A stretch of DNA of 64,000 nt from Hydrogenophaga sp. Lineage in GTDB: Bacteria > Pseudomonadota > Gammaproteobacteria > Burkholderiales > Burkholderiaceae_C. The notes below the pieces were generated by a model, which did no database searches, was not told the DNA's origin, and saw only the letters and a list, made by a program, of their open reading frames with translations. The position numbers were made by a program, and so were the translations under genes. This document shows positions 54,248 through 62,014 of the stretch, piece after piece. The DNA is taken from NCBI RefSeq assembly GCF_011390835.1, contig NZ_JAABRQ010000014.1, forward strand, positions 40,300 through 104,299, given 5' to 3'. Position 1 is the stretch's first letter. Every line of letters begins with the position of its first letter.

Positions 54248-54275
54248 GCCCGCGTCGGCTCATGCCGACACGGGC
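54248..54275 (-). other. intergenic hairpin between soxX and soxB
   Basis: GCCCGTGTCGGC-ATGA-GCCGACGCGGGC on the minus strand, one mismatch, no T tract. Confidence 0.6.
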
Positions 54276-54283
54276 CAGGGGAC

Positions 54284-54934
54284 TCACTGATTGACCGGCG
54301 ACTTGGGGTCCAGCAGCAAAGCCATGACGTGCTGCAACTGCTGTTCGGTCAAGATGCCGTTGTGCCCTGCGCGTGGCATTTGCGAGCAGGCGTTGTAGGC
54401 CCGGGAATTCCACAGCTTGCCCCAGGTGTACTCGACGATGGCCTTGGATGCAGGCGCATTCGGATCGGTCACACCTCGAAGCTTGCCGTAGTTGTACAGG
54501 CTAGGACCAAGGTTGCCGAAGGAGATCTCCTTCTTGTCCATCTGGTGGCAGTTGTAGCAGTTGCCACCGTTGGCAGCACCTGCCTTGTCACGCCATGTCA
54601 GGCCTCGACCACTCTGGGCAATCTTCTCGCCCTCGTTCCAGTCACCCAGGAACTTGCCGTCGCTCGGCATCTTGACGGTTTTGAGTTCCGCAGCCTCGAT
54701 GGCCTTGGCGGTTTTTTCGTCCAGCGGCTTGCCGGCCACGTCAGCCGCACTGCACAGCCGGTTGGCTTCGTCCTGCTGCAAGCGGTCCATGGTGGCAATG
54801 CCCTTGGCCTGGAACGAGTTCTGTTTCACCTGCAAGGCGATCTTGTCGTAGTCGGCCCCCGAGGGCGACGAGGAGCATGCCGCCAGCAACAAGGCAGTGG
54901 CGGGAATCAGCGCAATCTTCATGGTCTTGTTCAT
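54284..54934 (-). CDS. soxX: sulfur oxidation c-type cytochrome SoxX
   Basis: GNCYNCHQMDKKEISFGNLGPSLYNYGKLRG...MPRAGHNGILTEQQLQHVMALLLDPKSPVNQ. Confidence 0.92.
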   Translation of the reverse strand: MNKTMKIALIPATALLLAACSSSPSGADYDKIALQVKQNSFQAKGIATMDRLQQDEANRLCSAADVAGKPLDEKTAKAIEAAELKTVKMPSDGKFLGDWNEGEKIAQSGRGLTWRDKAGAANGGNCYNCHQMDKKEISFGNLGPSLYNYGKLRGVTDPNAPASKAIVEYTWGKLWNSRAYNACSQMPRAGHNGILTEQQLQHVMALLLDPKSPVNQ

Positions 54935-54949
54935 CTTGGGGTCTCCTGA

Positions 54950-55768
54950 TCAGCGCTTGATGGCGGGCACGATGGACTCGGCACCCTGAGCGTTGACGCC
55001 CATGTACACACCCAGTGCAATGGTGACGTCACTGCCGAATTTGGGTTCGGGAAAGCGCTGCTGGCGGTAGCAGTCGTTCAGGCGCTTCTGCATGGTCCAC
55101 ATCTGCGCGTTGGAAACGCGATAAGCCGGCCAGGCGGCAAAGCCCACGCCGTCACCCGGGTTCTTGGTCAGGTTGGGCAGGTCCTGCAGGCGAATGCGAC
55201 CACCGTCTACACCATGGCAGGAGGCACAAGAAAAATCATGTGGCCCACCGCGTGCGAAAAACGCGCGCTTGCCCACTTCGTACATGACTTTTTCCTTCTC
55301 ATGGGATTGAGAGAGATTGAAGCGCATGCCCTTGGACTGCGTGGCCACATAGGTCGTGATCGCGACCAGGTTGGCCCCATCGCCTTTTCCAATGGTGGGA
55401 GCAGCCTTGTACAGGTCGGCTTCGTTGAAGCCCTGCAGGGTCACCATGCAATGGATCAGGCGGGTTTCCAGATCCATGACTTTGCCAGTGTCCTTGAAGA
55501 ATCGTGGCAGCTCTGTGAACGCGCCCTTGAGCACACCAGGGCCCTTGCCCAAGTCGCACTGCTCCAGGGAAGCATTCTTGGGACCCCGCTTCTGCTTCCA
55601 CAGCTCCTCGCCTTTCATTTCGAAAAGCTCGGCCGGGTTGCCATCCTGAAGCATTTCACGGTACTTGGCGATGCCATCGGCAGCAGAGCCCTGCGCATGC
55701 GCAACGCTCAGTCCGGCGGACATCGCAATGGCCAGCAAGAGCGGGCGGTGGGACAACGATTTTTTCAT
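54950..55768 (-). CDS. soxA: sulfur oxidation c-type cytochrome SoxA (one CxxCH visible)
   Basis: GEELWKQKRGPKNASLEQCDLGKGPGVLKGAFTELPRFFKDTGKVMDLETRLIHCM...FSCASCHGVDGGRIRLQDLPNL...CYRQQRFPEPKFGS. Confidence 0.93.
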   Translation of the reverse strand: MKKSLSHRPLLLAIAMSAGLSVAHAQGSAADGIAKYREMLQDGNPAELFEMKGEELWKQKRGPKNASLEQCDLGKGPGVLKGAFTELPRFFKDTGKVMDLETRLIHCMVTLQGFNEADLYKAAPTIGKGDGANLVAITTYVATQSKGMRFNLSQSHEKEKVMYEVGKRAFFARGGPHDFSCASCHGVDGGRIRLQDLPNLTKNPGDGVGFAAWPAYRVSNAQMWTMQKRLNDCYRQQRFPEPKFGSDVTIALGVYMGVNAQGAESIVPAIKR

Positions 55769-55793
55769 CTGAAAGTCTCCTCTTTTTTCACCT

Positions 55794-55831
55794 AAAAAAA
55801 CAAACGGCCAGCAACGTGTGTGGCTGGCCGT
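55794..55831 (-). terminator. intrinsic-terminator-like element between soxZ and soxA
   Basis: Minus strand ACGGCCAGC-cacacacgtt-GCTGGCCGT then TTGTTTTTTT. Confidence 0.75.
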
Positions 55832-55848
55832 GTCGATCACCGAGCCAA

Positions 55849-56160
55849 TCAGGCGATGGTCGCTTCGTCGGAACGGGACTCGCCCTTGTTGTCGGACCAC
55901 TTGACGGTGACTTTGTCGCCCTTGGCAGCACCCTTGAACTTGAACGACAGGAAAGGGTTCTGCGACACCGAGCCCGACCACATGGCCTTGAGCACCGACT
56001 TGCCGTTGTGGGTCGCCTCCACATCCTGGATGAAGTGGGCGGGGATGAGGGCGCCGGAGGCGTCTTTGCGGGTTCCGGGCTCCATGGGGTGGGACATGAG
56101 CACGCGGACGGTGGTTTCTTCGCCGGCAAGGGCGGCACGGATGCGCATCGGATCAGCCAT
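55849..56160 (-). CDS. soxZ: thiosulfate oxidation carrier complex protein SoxZ
   Basis: MRIRAALAGEETTVRVLMSHPMEPGTRKDASGALIPAHFIQDVEATHNGKSVLKAMWSGSVSQNPFLSFKFKGAAKGDKVTVKWSDNKG. Confidence 0.94.
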   Translation of the reverse strand: MADPMRIRAALAGEETTVRVLMSHPMEPGTRKDASGALIPAHFIQDVEATHNGKSVLKAMWSGSVSQNPFLSFKFKGAAKGDKVTVKWSDNKGESRSDEATIA

Positions 56161-56221
56161 GATGGACTCCTAAATCGAATTAAATGGGTTGAATGGTCAA
56201 ACGTTGGAGTGGTCGGGGCGA

Positions 56222-56677
56222 TCAGCCGCCGCAACCACCCAAGGTCACCTTGGTTTCTTTGATGGCAGAGAACAGCTTGCCATCGGCCTTGACCACCGCA
56301 TAGACGTTGGTGCTCTGGCCCATCTTCAGCCGGGTCTGCACGTCAGCTACGGTGCCTGTGGGGATCATGAAGCCGCACGACAGAGGGGTCGGGTTTTTCT
56401 CGACGATGAGGTACATCTCGGTCGTGTTGGGCAGCTTGGAAACGGCACCCACGGGCACCACGGCGCCGTTCTCGGCGATGTCAGGAGACACCACGGACAC
56501 CTGGTCGCTGGTGGCGGGGGTGCCACCGATGGCCTTGAGCGCGTCGTCCAGCGTCTTGACGGCGAAGCTGGCGCGGTCCACGGCGGCTTGAGCCTGGCTC
56601 TGGGTCACGATGCCGAGGGATACCAGGGTGGCAAAAGCACCGGTGGTCTTGATGGCGGTGCGGCGGGAATTATTCAT
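56222..56677 (-). CDS. soxY: thiosulfate oxidation carrier protein SoxY
   Basis: Tat-like N-terminus; C-terminal swinging arm ...KETKVTLGGCGG*. Confidence 0.95.
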   Translation of the reverse strand: MNNSRRTAIKTTGAFATLVSLGIVTQSQAQAAVDRASFAVKTLDDALKAIGGTPATSDQVSVVSPDIAENGAVVPVGAVSKLPNTTEMYLIVEKNPTPLSCGFMIPTGTVADVQTRLKMGQSTNVYAVVKADGKLFSAIKETKVTLGGCGG

Positions 56678-56708
56678 GTCGAACTCCTTTGAATGGGATG
56701 GATACAGT

Positions 56709-57047
56709 TTACTTGTCGGGTGCGCCGGCGAGCACCCAGGCAGCGAGCAACTTCAGCTCGTCGTCTTTCAGATTCGGTTGCGCCGGCATGGGCACAGGCC
56801 CATACACGCCAGAGCCGCCGGACTTGATGCGCGCAGCCACTTTTTCCAGCGCACCGGCCTGACCTTGGTGCTTGGCGGCCACGTCCTTGTATGACGGACC
56901 CACCAGCTTCTTGTCGACCGCATGGCAGGCCAGGCAGGCGCTCTTGCTTGCCAGCGCCTTGGCGGCAGCAGCGTCGAACGCATGCGCCCCAGCGGACATC
57001 AGCAGCGCCGAACTGGCCAGCGTGATCGATCTCAACAACATGTTCAT
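56709..57047 (-). CDS. small monoheme cytochrome c in the sox operon, resembles the SoxD C-terminal heme domain
   Basis: ACLACHAVDKKLVGPSYKDVAAKHQGQAGALEKVAARIKSGGSGVYGPVPMPAQPNL. Confidence 0.9.
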   Translation of the reverse strand: MNMLLRSITLASSALLMSAGAHAFDAAAAKALASKSACLACHAVDKKLVGPSYKDVAAKHQGQAGALEKVAARIKSGGSGVYGPVPMPAQPNLKDDELKLLAAWVLAGAPDK

Positions 57048-57093
57048 AGCTTACGGTCTCCTTGGAAAAGGTCGGTTGGGGTTTACGAGTAAA

Positions 57094-57105
57094 TCCGAAT
57101 ATTTA
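57094..57105. promoter_or_regulatory. candidate Sox regulator motif, site 3
   Basis: TAAATATTCGGA on the minus strand, upstream of the small cyt c-soxYZ block. Confidence 0.4.
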
Positions 57106-57134
57106 AGCTTGTCACTGGTCTGACGAAGCGCTGC

Positions 57135-58232
57135 TCACTTCGCACCTGCCGAGATCCACTGGGCAATGGTCTTGGCGTCGGCATCGCTGAGCTGAGGCTG
57201 GGCCGGCATCGGGATGGAACCGAAAACCCCCACACCACCGCCCTTGATCTTGCCGGTCAGGTAGGCCTCCAGATCGGCACGGCCCTTGTGCTTGGCGACC
57301 ACCTCGTTGAAGCCGGGACCGACGATTTTGTTGTTGAGACCGTGGCAAGCCAGACAGGCGTTGGCGCCCAGCAGGCCTTTCACATCCGCAGCCCCGCCGC
57401 TGGCTGCGGCCACCACCACCGCCTTGGGCAGCGGCACTGAGCCGACCGGCCCCTTGGGCGCCGGCTGCGTGGTGTCGGCGCCGCGCACCGGACCGACCAC
57501 GCGGTTCTGCTCGGCGATGTTGCCGTGCGCGTCGCGGGCAAAGTCAGGCAGGAAGGAGCGCACCTTGGGGTCGGTTTCGCAGTTTTTCATGCAGGCCACG
57601 TTCTTCACGTCACCCTTGCCGTCGACTCTCCACAGTGGCTCATAGAACACCATGCCGTTGCGGTTGGGCATGAGCTTCTGCACCTCGGCAATGTTCTTGT
57701 CCGACAGAGTGAAGTCGGCAGGAACGACGTTGGCCAGATTCAGGATGTAGGCGGTGACGCCAAAGACTTCGTCAGGCGTGAGGGTCTTGGGGTTGTTCCA
57801 AGGCATGGCCCGGTTGATGTAATCCCAGAGCGTCGAGAGCGTCGCGACCTTCATCATGGTCGTCTTCTGCGGCACGGTGGCTGCAGCGCCCTCCACCAAG
57901 GCAGCCACGCGACCGGACTTGATGTCCTCTTGGGTGGTCCCACCGACGATGGGTGTGAACACCTCGTTGGACTCTCCAAAGACGCCGTGGCAGGACGCGC
58001 ACTTGGATTCCCAGACCTGGGTACCCAGATCCACCGACCCCGCGCCCTTAGGCAAGCCCTTGAAGTCGGGTCGCACGTCAATGTCCCAGGCCTTGACTTC
58101 CGCTGGCGTCGCATCGCGGCCAATGGTGTGCCAGGGCTTGTCTTGGGCAACAGCGGTCAGAGAAGCGCAAGCTAGGGCGAGCGCCGCCAGGCCCCGGGCG
58201 GGGCTGATCAGGTTCTTGTCGAGGATCGTCAT
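57135..58232 (-). CDS. soxD: sulfite dehydrogenase cytochrome subunit SoxD (two CxxCH)
   Basis: HTIGRDATPAEVKAWDIDVRPDFKGLPKGAGSVDLGTQVWESKCASCHGVFGESNEVFTPIVGG; second heme ANACLACHG. Confidence 0.93.
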   Translation of the reverse strand: MTILDKNLISPARGLAALALACASLTAVAQDKPWHTIGRDATPAEVKAWDIDVRPDFKGLPKGAGSVDLGTQVWESKCASCHGVFGESNEVFTPIVGGTTQEDIKSGRVAALVEGAAATVPQKTTMMKVATLSTLWDYINRAMPWNNPKTLTPDEVFGVTAYILNLANVVPADFTLSDKNIAEVQKLMPNRNGMVFYEPLWRVDGKGDVKNVACMKNCETDPKVRSFLPDFARDAHGNIAEQNRVVGPVRGADTTQPAPKGPVGSVPLPKAVVVAAASGGAADVKGLLGANACLACHGLNNKIVGPGFNEVVAKHKGRADLEAYLTGKIKGGGVGVFGSIPMPAQPQLSDADAKTIAQWISAGAK

Positions 58233-58233
58233 T

Positions 58234-59577
58234 TCAATACACCTGCACGTTGGAGACTTCACCGTTTTCGGACACCAGCCAGCTCTGGATGGCGTTCTGG
58301 TGATACACAGAGCGCGTACCGCGCACGGCACGCAGCTGGTTGATCTTGGGCTGCACATAACCTGTGCTGTCGATCGCGCGGGCTTGCAGGATGGCAGGCT
58401 TGCCATCCCAGACCCAGTCGATGTTGAAGCGCGAGAAAGCCTTCGATAACACAGGTCCTTCCAGGCGCGCGGTGCGCCAGTTGCGACCGCCGTCGGTGCT
58501 CACATCCACGCGCTTGATCGAACCGCGCCCCGACCAGGCCAGGCCGGTCACGTTGTAGAAGCCCTTGTCCAGCAGCGTCTGACCCGCCGACGGCGTGGTG
58601 ATGACGGACTTGCACTCCTGGATGCCGGTGTATTGGCGGTGCGTGCCGTCGGGCATGTGGTCGATGTAGTGGACCGCTTCGTCCTTGGCAGCGTACTTCT
58701 GGTCACCGACCTCGATGCGGCGCAGGTACTTCACCCAGCTAACGCCCTGCACACCTGGCACCACCAGACGCAGTGGGTAGCCATTTTCCGGACGCAGCAT
58801 TTCGCCATTCATGGCCCAGGCGACGATGCAGTCGTCCATGGCCTGATCGAGCGCAATGGTGCGGGTCATGGACGATCCGTCGGCCCCTTCGGCGAGCACA
58901 AACTTGCCGTTCTTCTTGTCGACACCGCACATCTCTAGCAAGGTCGAGAGCAGCACACCCGTGAACTCGGAGCAACTCACCATGCCGTGCGAGTACTGCA
59001 CGGTCGGCACCGCCACGTTGCCCCACTCGGTCGCGGAGTTGGCGCCGCATTCGATGAAGTGGATGCGCGAGACGCTGGGCAGGCGCATCAGGTCGTCCAT
59101 GGTGAAGACGCGCTGGCGCTTGACCAGACCGTTGATCATCAGGCGGTGCTTGGAAGGGTCGATGTCCCACCAGCCCTGGTGGTGGCGCTCGAAATGCAGA
59201 CCGCTGGGCGTGATGATGCCGAACAGGCCCTGCAAGGGCGTGAAGCTCACCGACGCCTGGTTCACACGCGTGAGCCCCGGACTCTGGCGGCGCTGCAGAT
59301 TGGCCTCCCACTTGCTGGGCTTGCCATAGCCGTCGGTCACCACCGGCAGGCCCAGGCCTGTGGTGTGCTCGGGCAGCTTGAGGATGGCGTCTTCGCCATC
59401 GGCAGCCAGCGCCCGCGTGGCGGTGCCCGCCGAGGCGGCCACACCGGCACCCATCGCCAGGGCGGTACCCATGAAGCGACGGCGGGCCTTTCGAGCATCT
59501 TCAATCTGCTCGGGACTTAAAAAGTTTTCAGGTGCGGGCAGGACGCGCCCGATCACGTCGCTCAGATCTTTAGACAC
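58234..59577 (-). CDS. soxC: sulfite dehydrogenase molybdoprotein SoxC (GTG start proposed)
   Basis: TPLQGLFGIITPSGLHFERHHQGWWDIDPSKHRLMINGLVKRQRVFTMDDLMRLPSVSRIHFIECGANSATEW (molybdenum-ligating Cys). Confidence 0.93.
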   Translation of the reverse strand: MSKDLSDVIGRVLPAPENFLSPEQIEDARKARRRFMGTALAMGAGVAASAGTATRALAADGEDAILKLPEHTTGLGLPVVTDGYGKPSKWEANLQRRQSPGLTRVNQASVSFTPLQGLFGIITPSGLHFERHHQGWWDIDPSKHRLMINGLVKRQRVFTMDDLMRLPSVSRIHFIECGANSATEWGNVAVPTVQYSHGMVSCSEFTGVLLSTLLEMCGVDKKNGKFVLAEGADGSSMTRTIALDQAMDDCIVAWAMNGEMLRPENGYPLRLVVPGVQGVSWVKYLRRIEVGDQKYAAKDEAVHYIDHMPDGTHRQYTGIQECKSVITTPSAGQTLLDKGFYNVTGLAWSGRGSIKRVDVSTDGGRNWRTARLEGPVLSKAFSRFNIDWVWDGKPAILQARAIDSTGYVQPKINQLRAVRGTRSVYHQNAIQSWLVSENGEVSNVQVY

Positions 59578-59980
59578 TGGCTTCTTCCTTGTGGTTGGCA
59601 GAGGGAACATGGCGCGTCGAGCCCCTGGCTTCTTTGCGCGCGAAAAGGGTTTGGGCAGCAGACTCAGCGCCCGTGGTTGCAGACCGGGCGGCACCGTCGG
59701 CCCGGCTGTTGATCTGCAAGATGACGCTGCGACACAGCTCGACGTACATGGGATCGGCCACCTTGTAGAAGACCTGGGTACCCTCCCGGCGACGCGACAG
59801 CAGACCAGCCTGGTACATGAGGCCCAAGTGGCGCGAACCGTTGGCCTGGGCCAGGCCGGCAACCTTGATGATGTCGTTCACGCAGCGCTCCCCCTGGCAA
59901 AGCGCATGCAGGATGCGCAGGCGCGTCGGCTCGCCGAGCACGCTGAAGTAGCGCGCCACCGACTCAAAAACCTCGTGCAT
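59570..59980 (-). CDS. ArsR/SmtB family regulator of the sox locus (SoxR-like)
   Basis: VARYFSVLGEPTRLRILHALCQGERCVNDIIKVAGLAQANGSRHLGLMYQAGLLSRRREGTQVFYKVADP; overlaps the soxC start. Confidence 0.88.
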   Translation of the reverse strand: MHEVFESVARYFSVLGEPTRLRILHALCQGERCVNDIIKVAGLAQANGSRHLGLMYQAGLLSRRREGTQVFYKVADPMYVELCRSVILQINSRADGAARSATTGAESAAQTLFARKEARGSTRHVPSANHKEEASV

Positions 59981-60052
59981 GTCATCCAAGAGCCTGTCTC
60001 CGACGGGTTGGAGCACCTGTCTAGGCGCCCTGACCTTCACTATATGATTGAT

Positions 60053-60064
60053 TGCGAATATACA
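60053..60064. promoter_or_regulatory. candidate Sox regulator motif, site 1
   Basis: TGTATATTCGCA on the minus strand, upstream of the ArsR gene. Confidence 0.4.
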
Positions 60065-60188
60065 GATCAGTGTAAACCCCAATTCCGACAAAAGGCTGAC
60101 ATGCGTCCAGGCTGACCGCCCAGGCCTTAGCAGAGACCAGCCCGCTTTCTTGCAACTGACGCCGGCCTGACAAACTTCGGGACAGGCT

Positions 60189-60212
60189 GCAAAAACCCAC
60201 TAGGGTTTTTGC
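60189..60212. other. perfect inverted repeat in the divergent ArsR/fccA spacer
   Basis: GCAAAAACCC-ACTA-GGGTTTTTGC, 10-bp perfect arms. Confidence 0.75.
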
Positions 60213-60251
60213 GCTCCCAGGGGCCGAAAACCCGCAATAGCATCAATCATC

Positions 60252-60263
60252 TAAATATGCGGA
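60252..60263. promoter_or_regulatory. candidate Sox regulator motif, site 2
   Basis: TAAATATGCGGA upstream of the fccA-like gene. Confidence 0.4.
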
Positions 60264-60341
60264 AGTACGGATGAATTGCACGAACTCGGTGCCCGCCGTG
60301 AATTTGGATTTCCTTGCTCAACTTCTCAAGCGGAGACAACA

Positions 60342-60644
60342 ATGAAGACACGAACGAAATGGCTGGTTGCAGGCACCCTGTGTGTTTCAGCCCTGGGGGT
60401 TCAGGCGCAGGTCAACCAGGTGCGCATCTGGGCAGCGGCCTGTGCCAATTGCCACGGCACCGAGGGTCGCGCACTCGAGGGCAACGAAACCCTCGCTGGC
60501 AAGGACAAGGACGAAATGGTCCAGAAACTGATGGACTTCAAGTCAGGTCGCAAACCCGCGACCATCATGCATCAGATCTCCAAGGGCTACAGCGACGAGC
60601 AGCTCATGCAGATCTCCGCCTATTTCGCCGCCCAGAAGAAGTGA
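60342..60644 (+). CDS. monoheme cytochrome c, probable FccA/SoxE-like partner of flavocytochrome c
   Basis: IWAAACANCHGTEGRALEGNETLAGKDKDEMVQKLMDFKSGRKPATIMHQISKGYSDEQLMQISAYFAAQ. Confidence 0.88.
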   Translation: MKTRTKWLVAGTLCVSALGVQAQVNQVRIWAAACANCHGTEGRALEGNETLAGKDKDEMVQKLMDFKSGRKPATIMHQISKGYSDEQLMQISAYFAAQKK

Positions 60645-60655
60645 GGAGACACACC

Positions 60656-61939
60656 ATGCAACGTCGTCAATTTGTACAAACGCTGGGCGCCGGTTCTGCC
60701 GTCGCAGGTCTGGGCTTGATCAGCGGCTGCGCCACTTCAGGTGGTGGCAGCGGCGCCAAGGTGGTGGTGGTCGGAGGCGGCTATGCCGGCGCCACCGCTG
60801 CCAAATACCTGCGCATGTTCTCGGACAACAGCATCCAGGTCACCCTGATCGAGCCCAACGCCGACTTCATTTCCTGCCCCATTTCCAACCTGGTGCTGGG
60901 CGGTCACAAAACCATGGCCGACATCACCACGCCCTACTCCAACCTAGAGAAGCGCCACGGCGTGAAGCTGGTGCGCGACATGGTGGCGAGCGTCGATCCT
61001 GACAAGCGCATGGTCAAGCTGGCCAGCGGCGGAGAACTTCCCTACGACCGCCTCATCGTGTCCCCTGGCATCGACTTCATGTGGGAGAGCCTGCCCGGCA
61101 TGGCCAAAGACGGCGCCAAGGACAAGGTGCTGCACGCCTGGAAGGCAGGCCCGCAAACGGTGGCGCTGCGCAAGCAGCTTGAAGCCATGCCCGACGGCGG
61201 CGTCTACGCGCTTTCGATCCCGCTGGCTCCCTACCGCTGCCCGCCCGGTCCATACGAGCGCGCCTGCATGGTGGCGAGCTACTTCAAGACCGCCAAGCCC
61301 AAGAGCAAGGTCGTGGTGTTCGACGCCAACGATGACATTCAGTCGAAGAAGGGCCTGTTCATGAAGGCCTGGAAGGACCATTACGACGGCATGATCGACT
61401 ACCGACCCAAGCACCGAGCGGTCGATGTGGACGCTGCAACCAACACCCTGAAGTTCGACTTCAACGAAGACTTCAAGGCCGCGGTGCTCAACGTCGTGCC
61501 CAGCATGCGCGCTGGCGAGATCGCCCGCAAGACCGGGCTGGACACCGCCAACAAGCGCTGGTGCGAGGTCGACTTCCTGACCTTCGAGTCCAAGGCGGTG
61601 AAGAACGTGCACGTGCTTGGCGATTCCATCCAGACCGCACCGGGCATGCCCAAGTCGGGTCACATGGCCAACCAGCACGGCAAGAACTGCGCCGCGGCGG
61701 TGGTCGCCCTGCTGGCCGGACAGGAGTTGCAGGCACTGCCGATCTACGCCAACACCTGCTACAGCTTCGTGACAGCCGACGAAGCCGTTCACGTGGCCAG
61801 CATCCACCGCTACGATGCCGAGAAAAAGACCATGCTGACGGTACCCGGCTCGGGAGGCATCTCCAAGGCCGCCAGTGAGCTCGAAGGCAAGTACGCCATG
61901 GGGTGGGCGCGCAACATCTGGGCCGACACCCTCGCCTGA
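60656..61939 (+). CDS. FAD-dependent sulfide dehydrogenase, flavocytochrome c FccB/SoxF-like
   Basis: AKVVVVGGGYAGATAAKYLRMFSDNSIQVTLIEPNADFISCPISNLVLGG; Tat-like MQRRQFVQTLGAGSAVAGL. Confidence 0.92.
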   Translation: MQRRQFVQTLGAGSAVAGLGLISGCATSGGGSGAKVVVVGGGYAGATAAKYLRMFSDNSIQVTLIEPNADFISCPISNLVLGGHKTMADITTPYSNLEKRHGVKLVRDMVASVDPDKRMVKLASGGELPYDRLIVSPGIDFMWESLPGMAKDGAKDKVLHAWKAGPQTVALRKQLEAMPDGGVYALSIPLAPYRCPPGPYERACMVASYFKTAKPKSKVVVFDANDDIQSKKGLFMKAWKDHYDGMIDYRPKHRAVDVDAATNTLKFDFNEDFKAAVLNVVPSMRAGEIARKTGLDTANKRWCEVDFLTFESKAVKNVHVLGDSIQTAPGMPKSGHMANQHGKNCAAAVVALLAGQELQALPIYANTCYSFVTADEAVHVASIHRYDAEKKTMLTVPGSGGISKAASELEGKYAMGWARNIWADTLA

Positions 61940-61948
61940 AGAACTCTC

Positions 61949-61983
61949 AAAGCGCATCGGTGTCTCACTGGTGCGCTTTTTTC
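61949..61983 (+). terminator. intrinsic terminator after the fccB-like gene
   Basis: AAAGCGCATCGGTG-tctc-ACTGGTGCGCTTTTTT. Confidence 0.75.
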
Positions 61984-62014
61984 TCGTCAACAGATATCAG
62001 TCGAAGGTGATGCA

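Noticed and set aside
60314-60655. N-terminal extension of the fccB ORF
   Set aside because: Overlaps the cytochrome gene in another frame. The Tat-like start MQRRQFVQTLGAGS at 60656 is clearly the real start.
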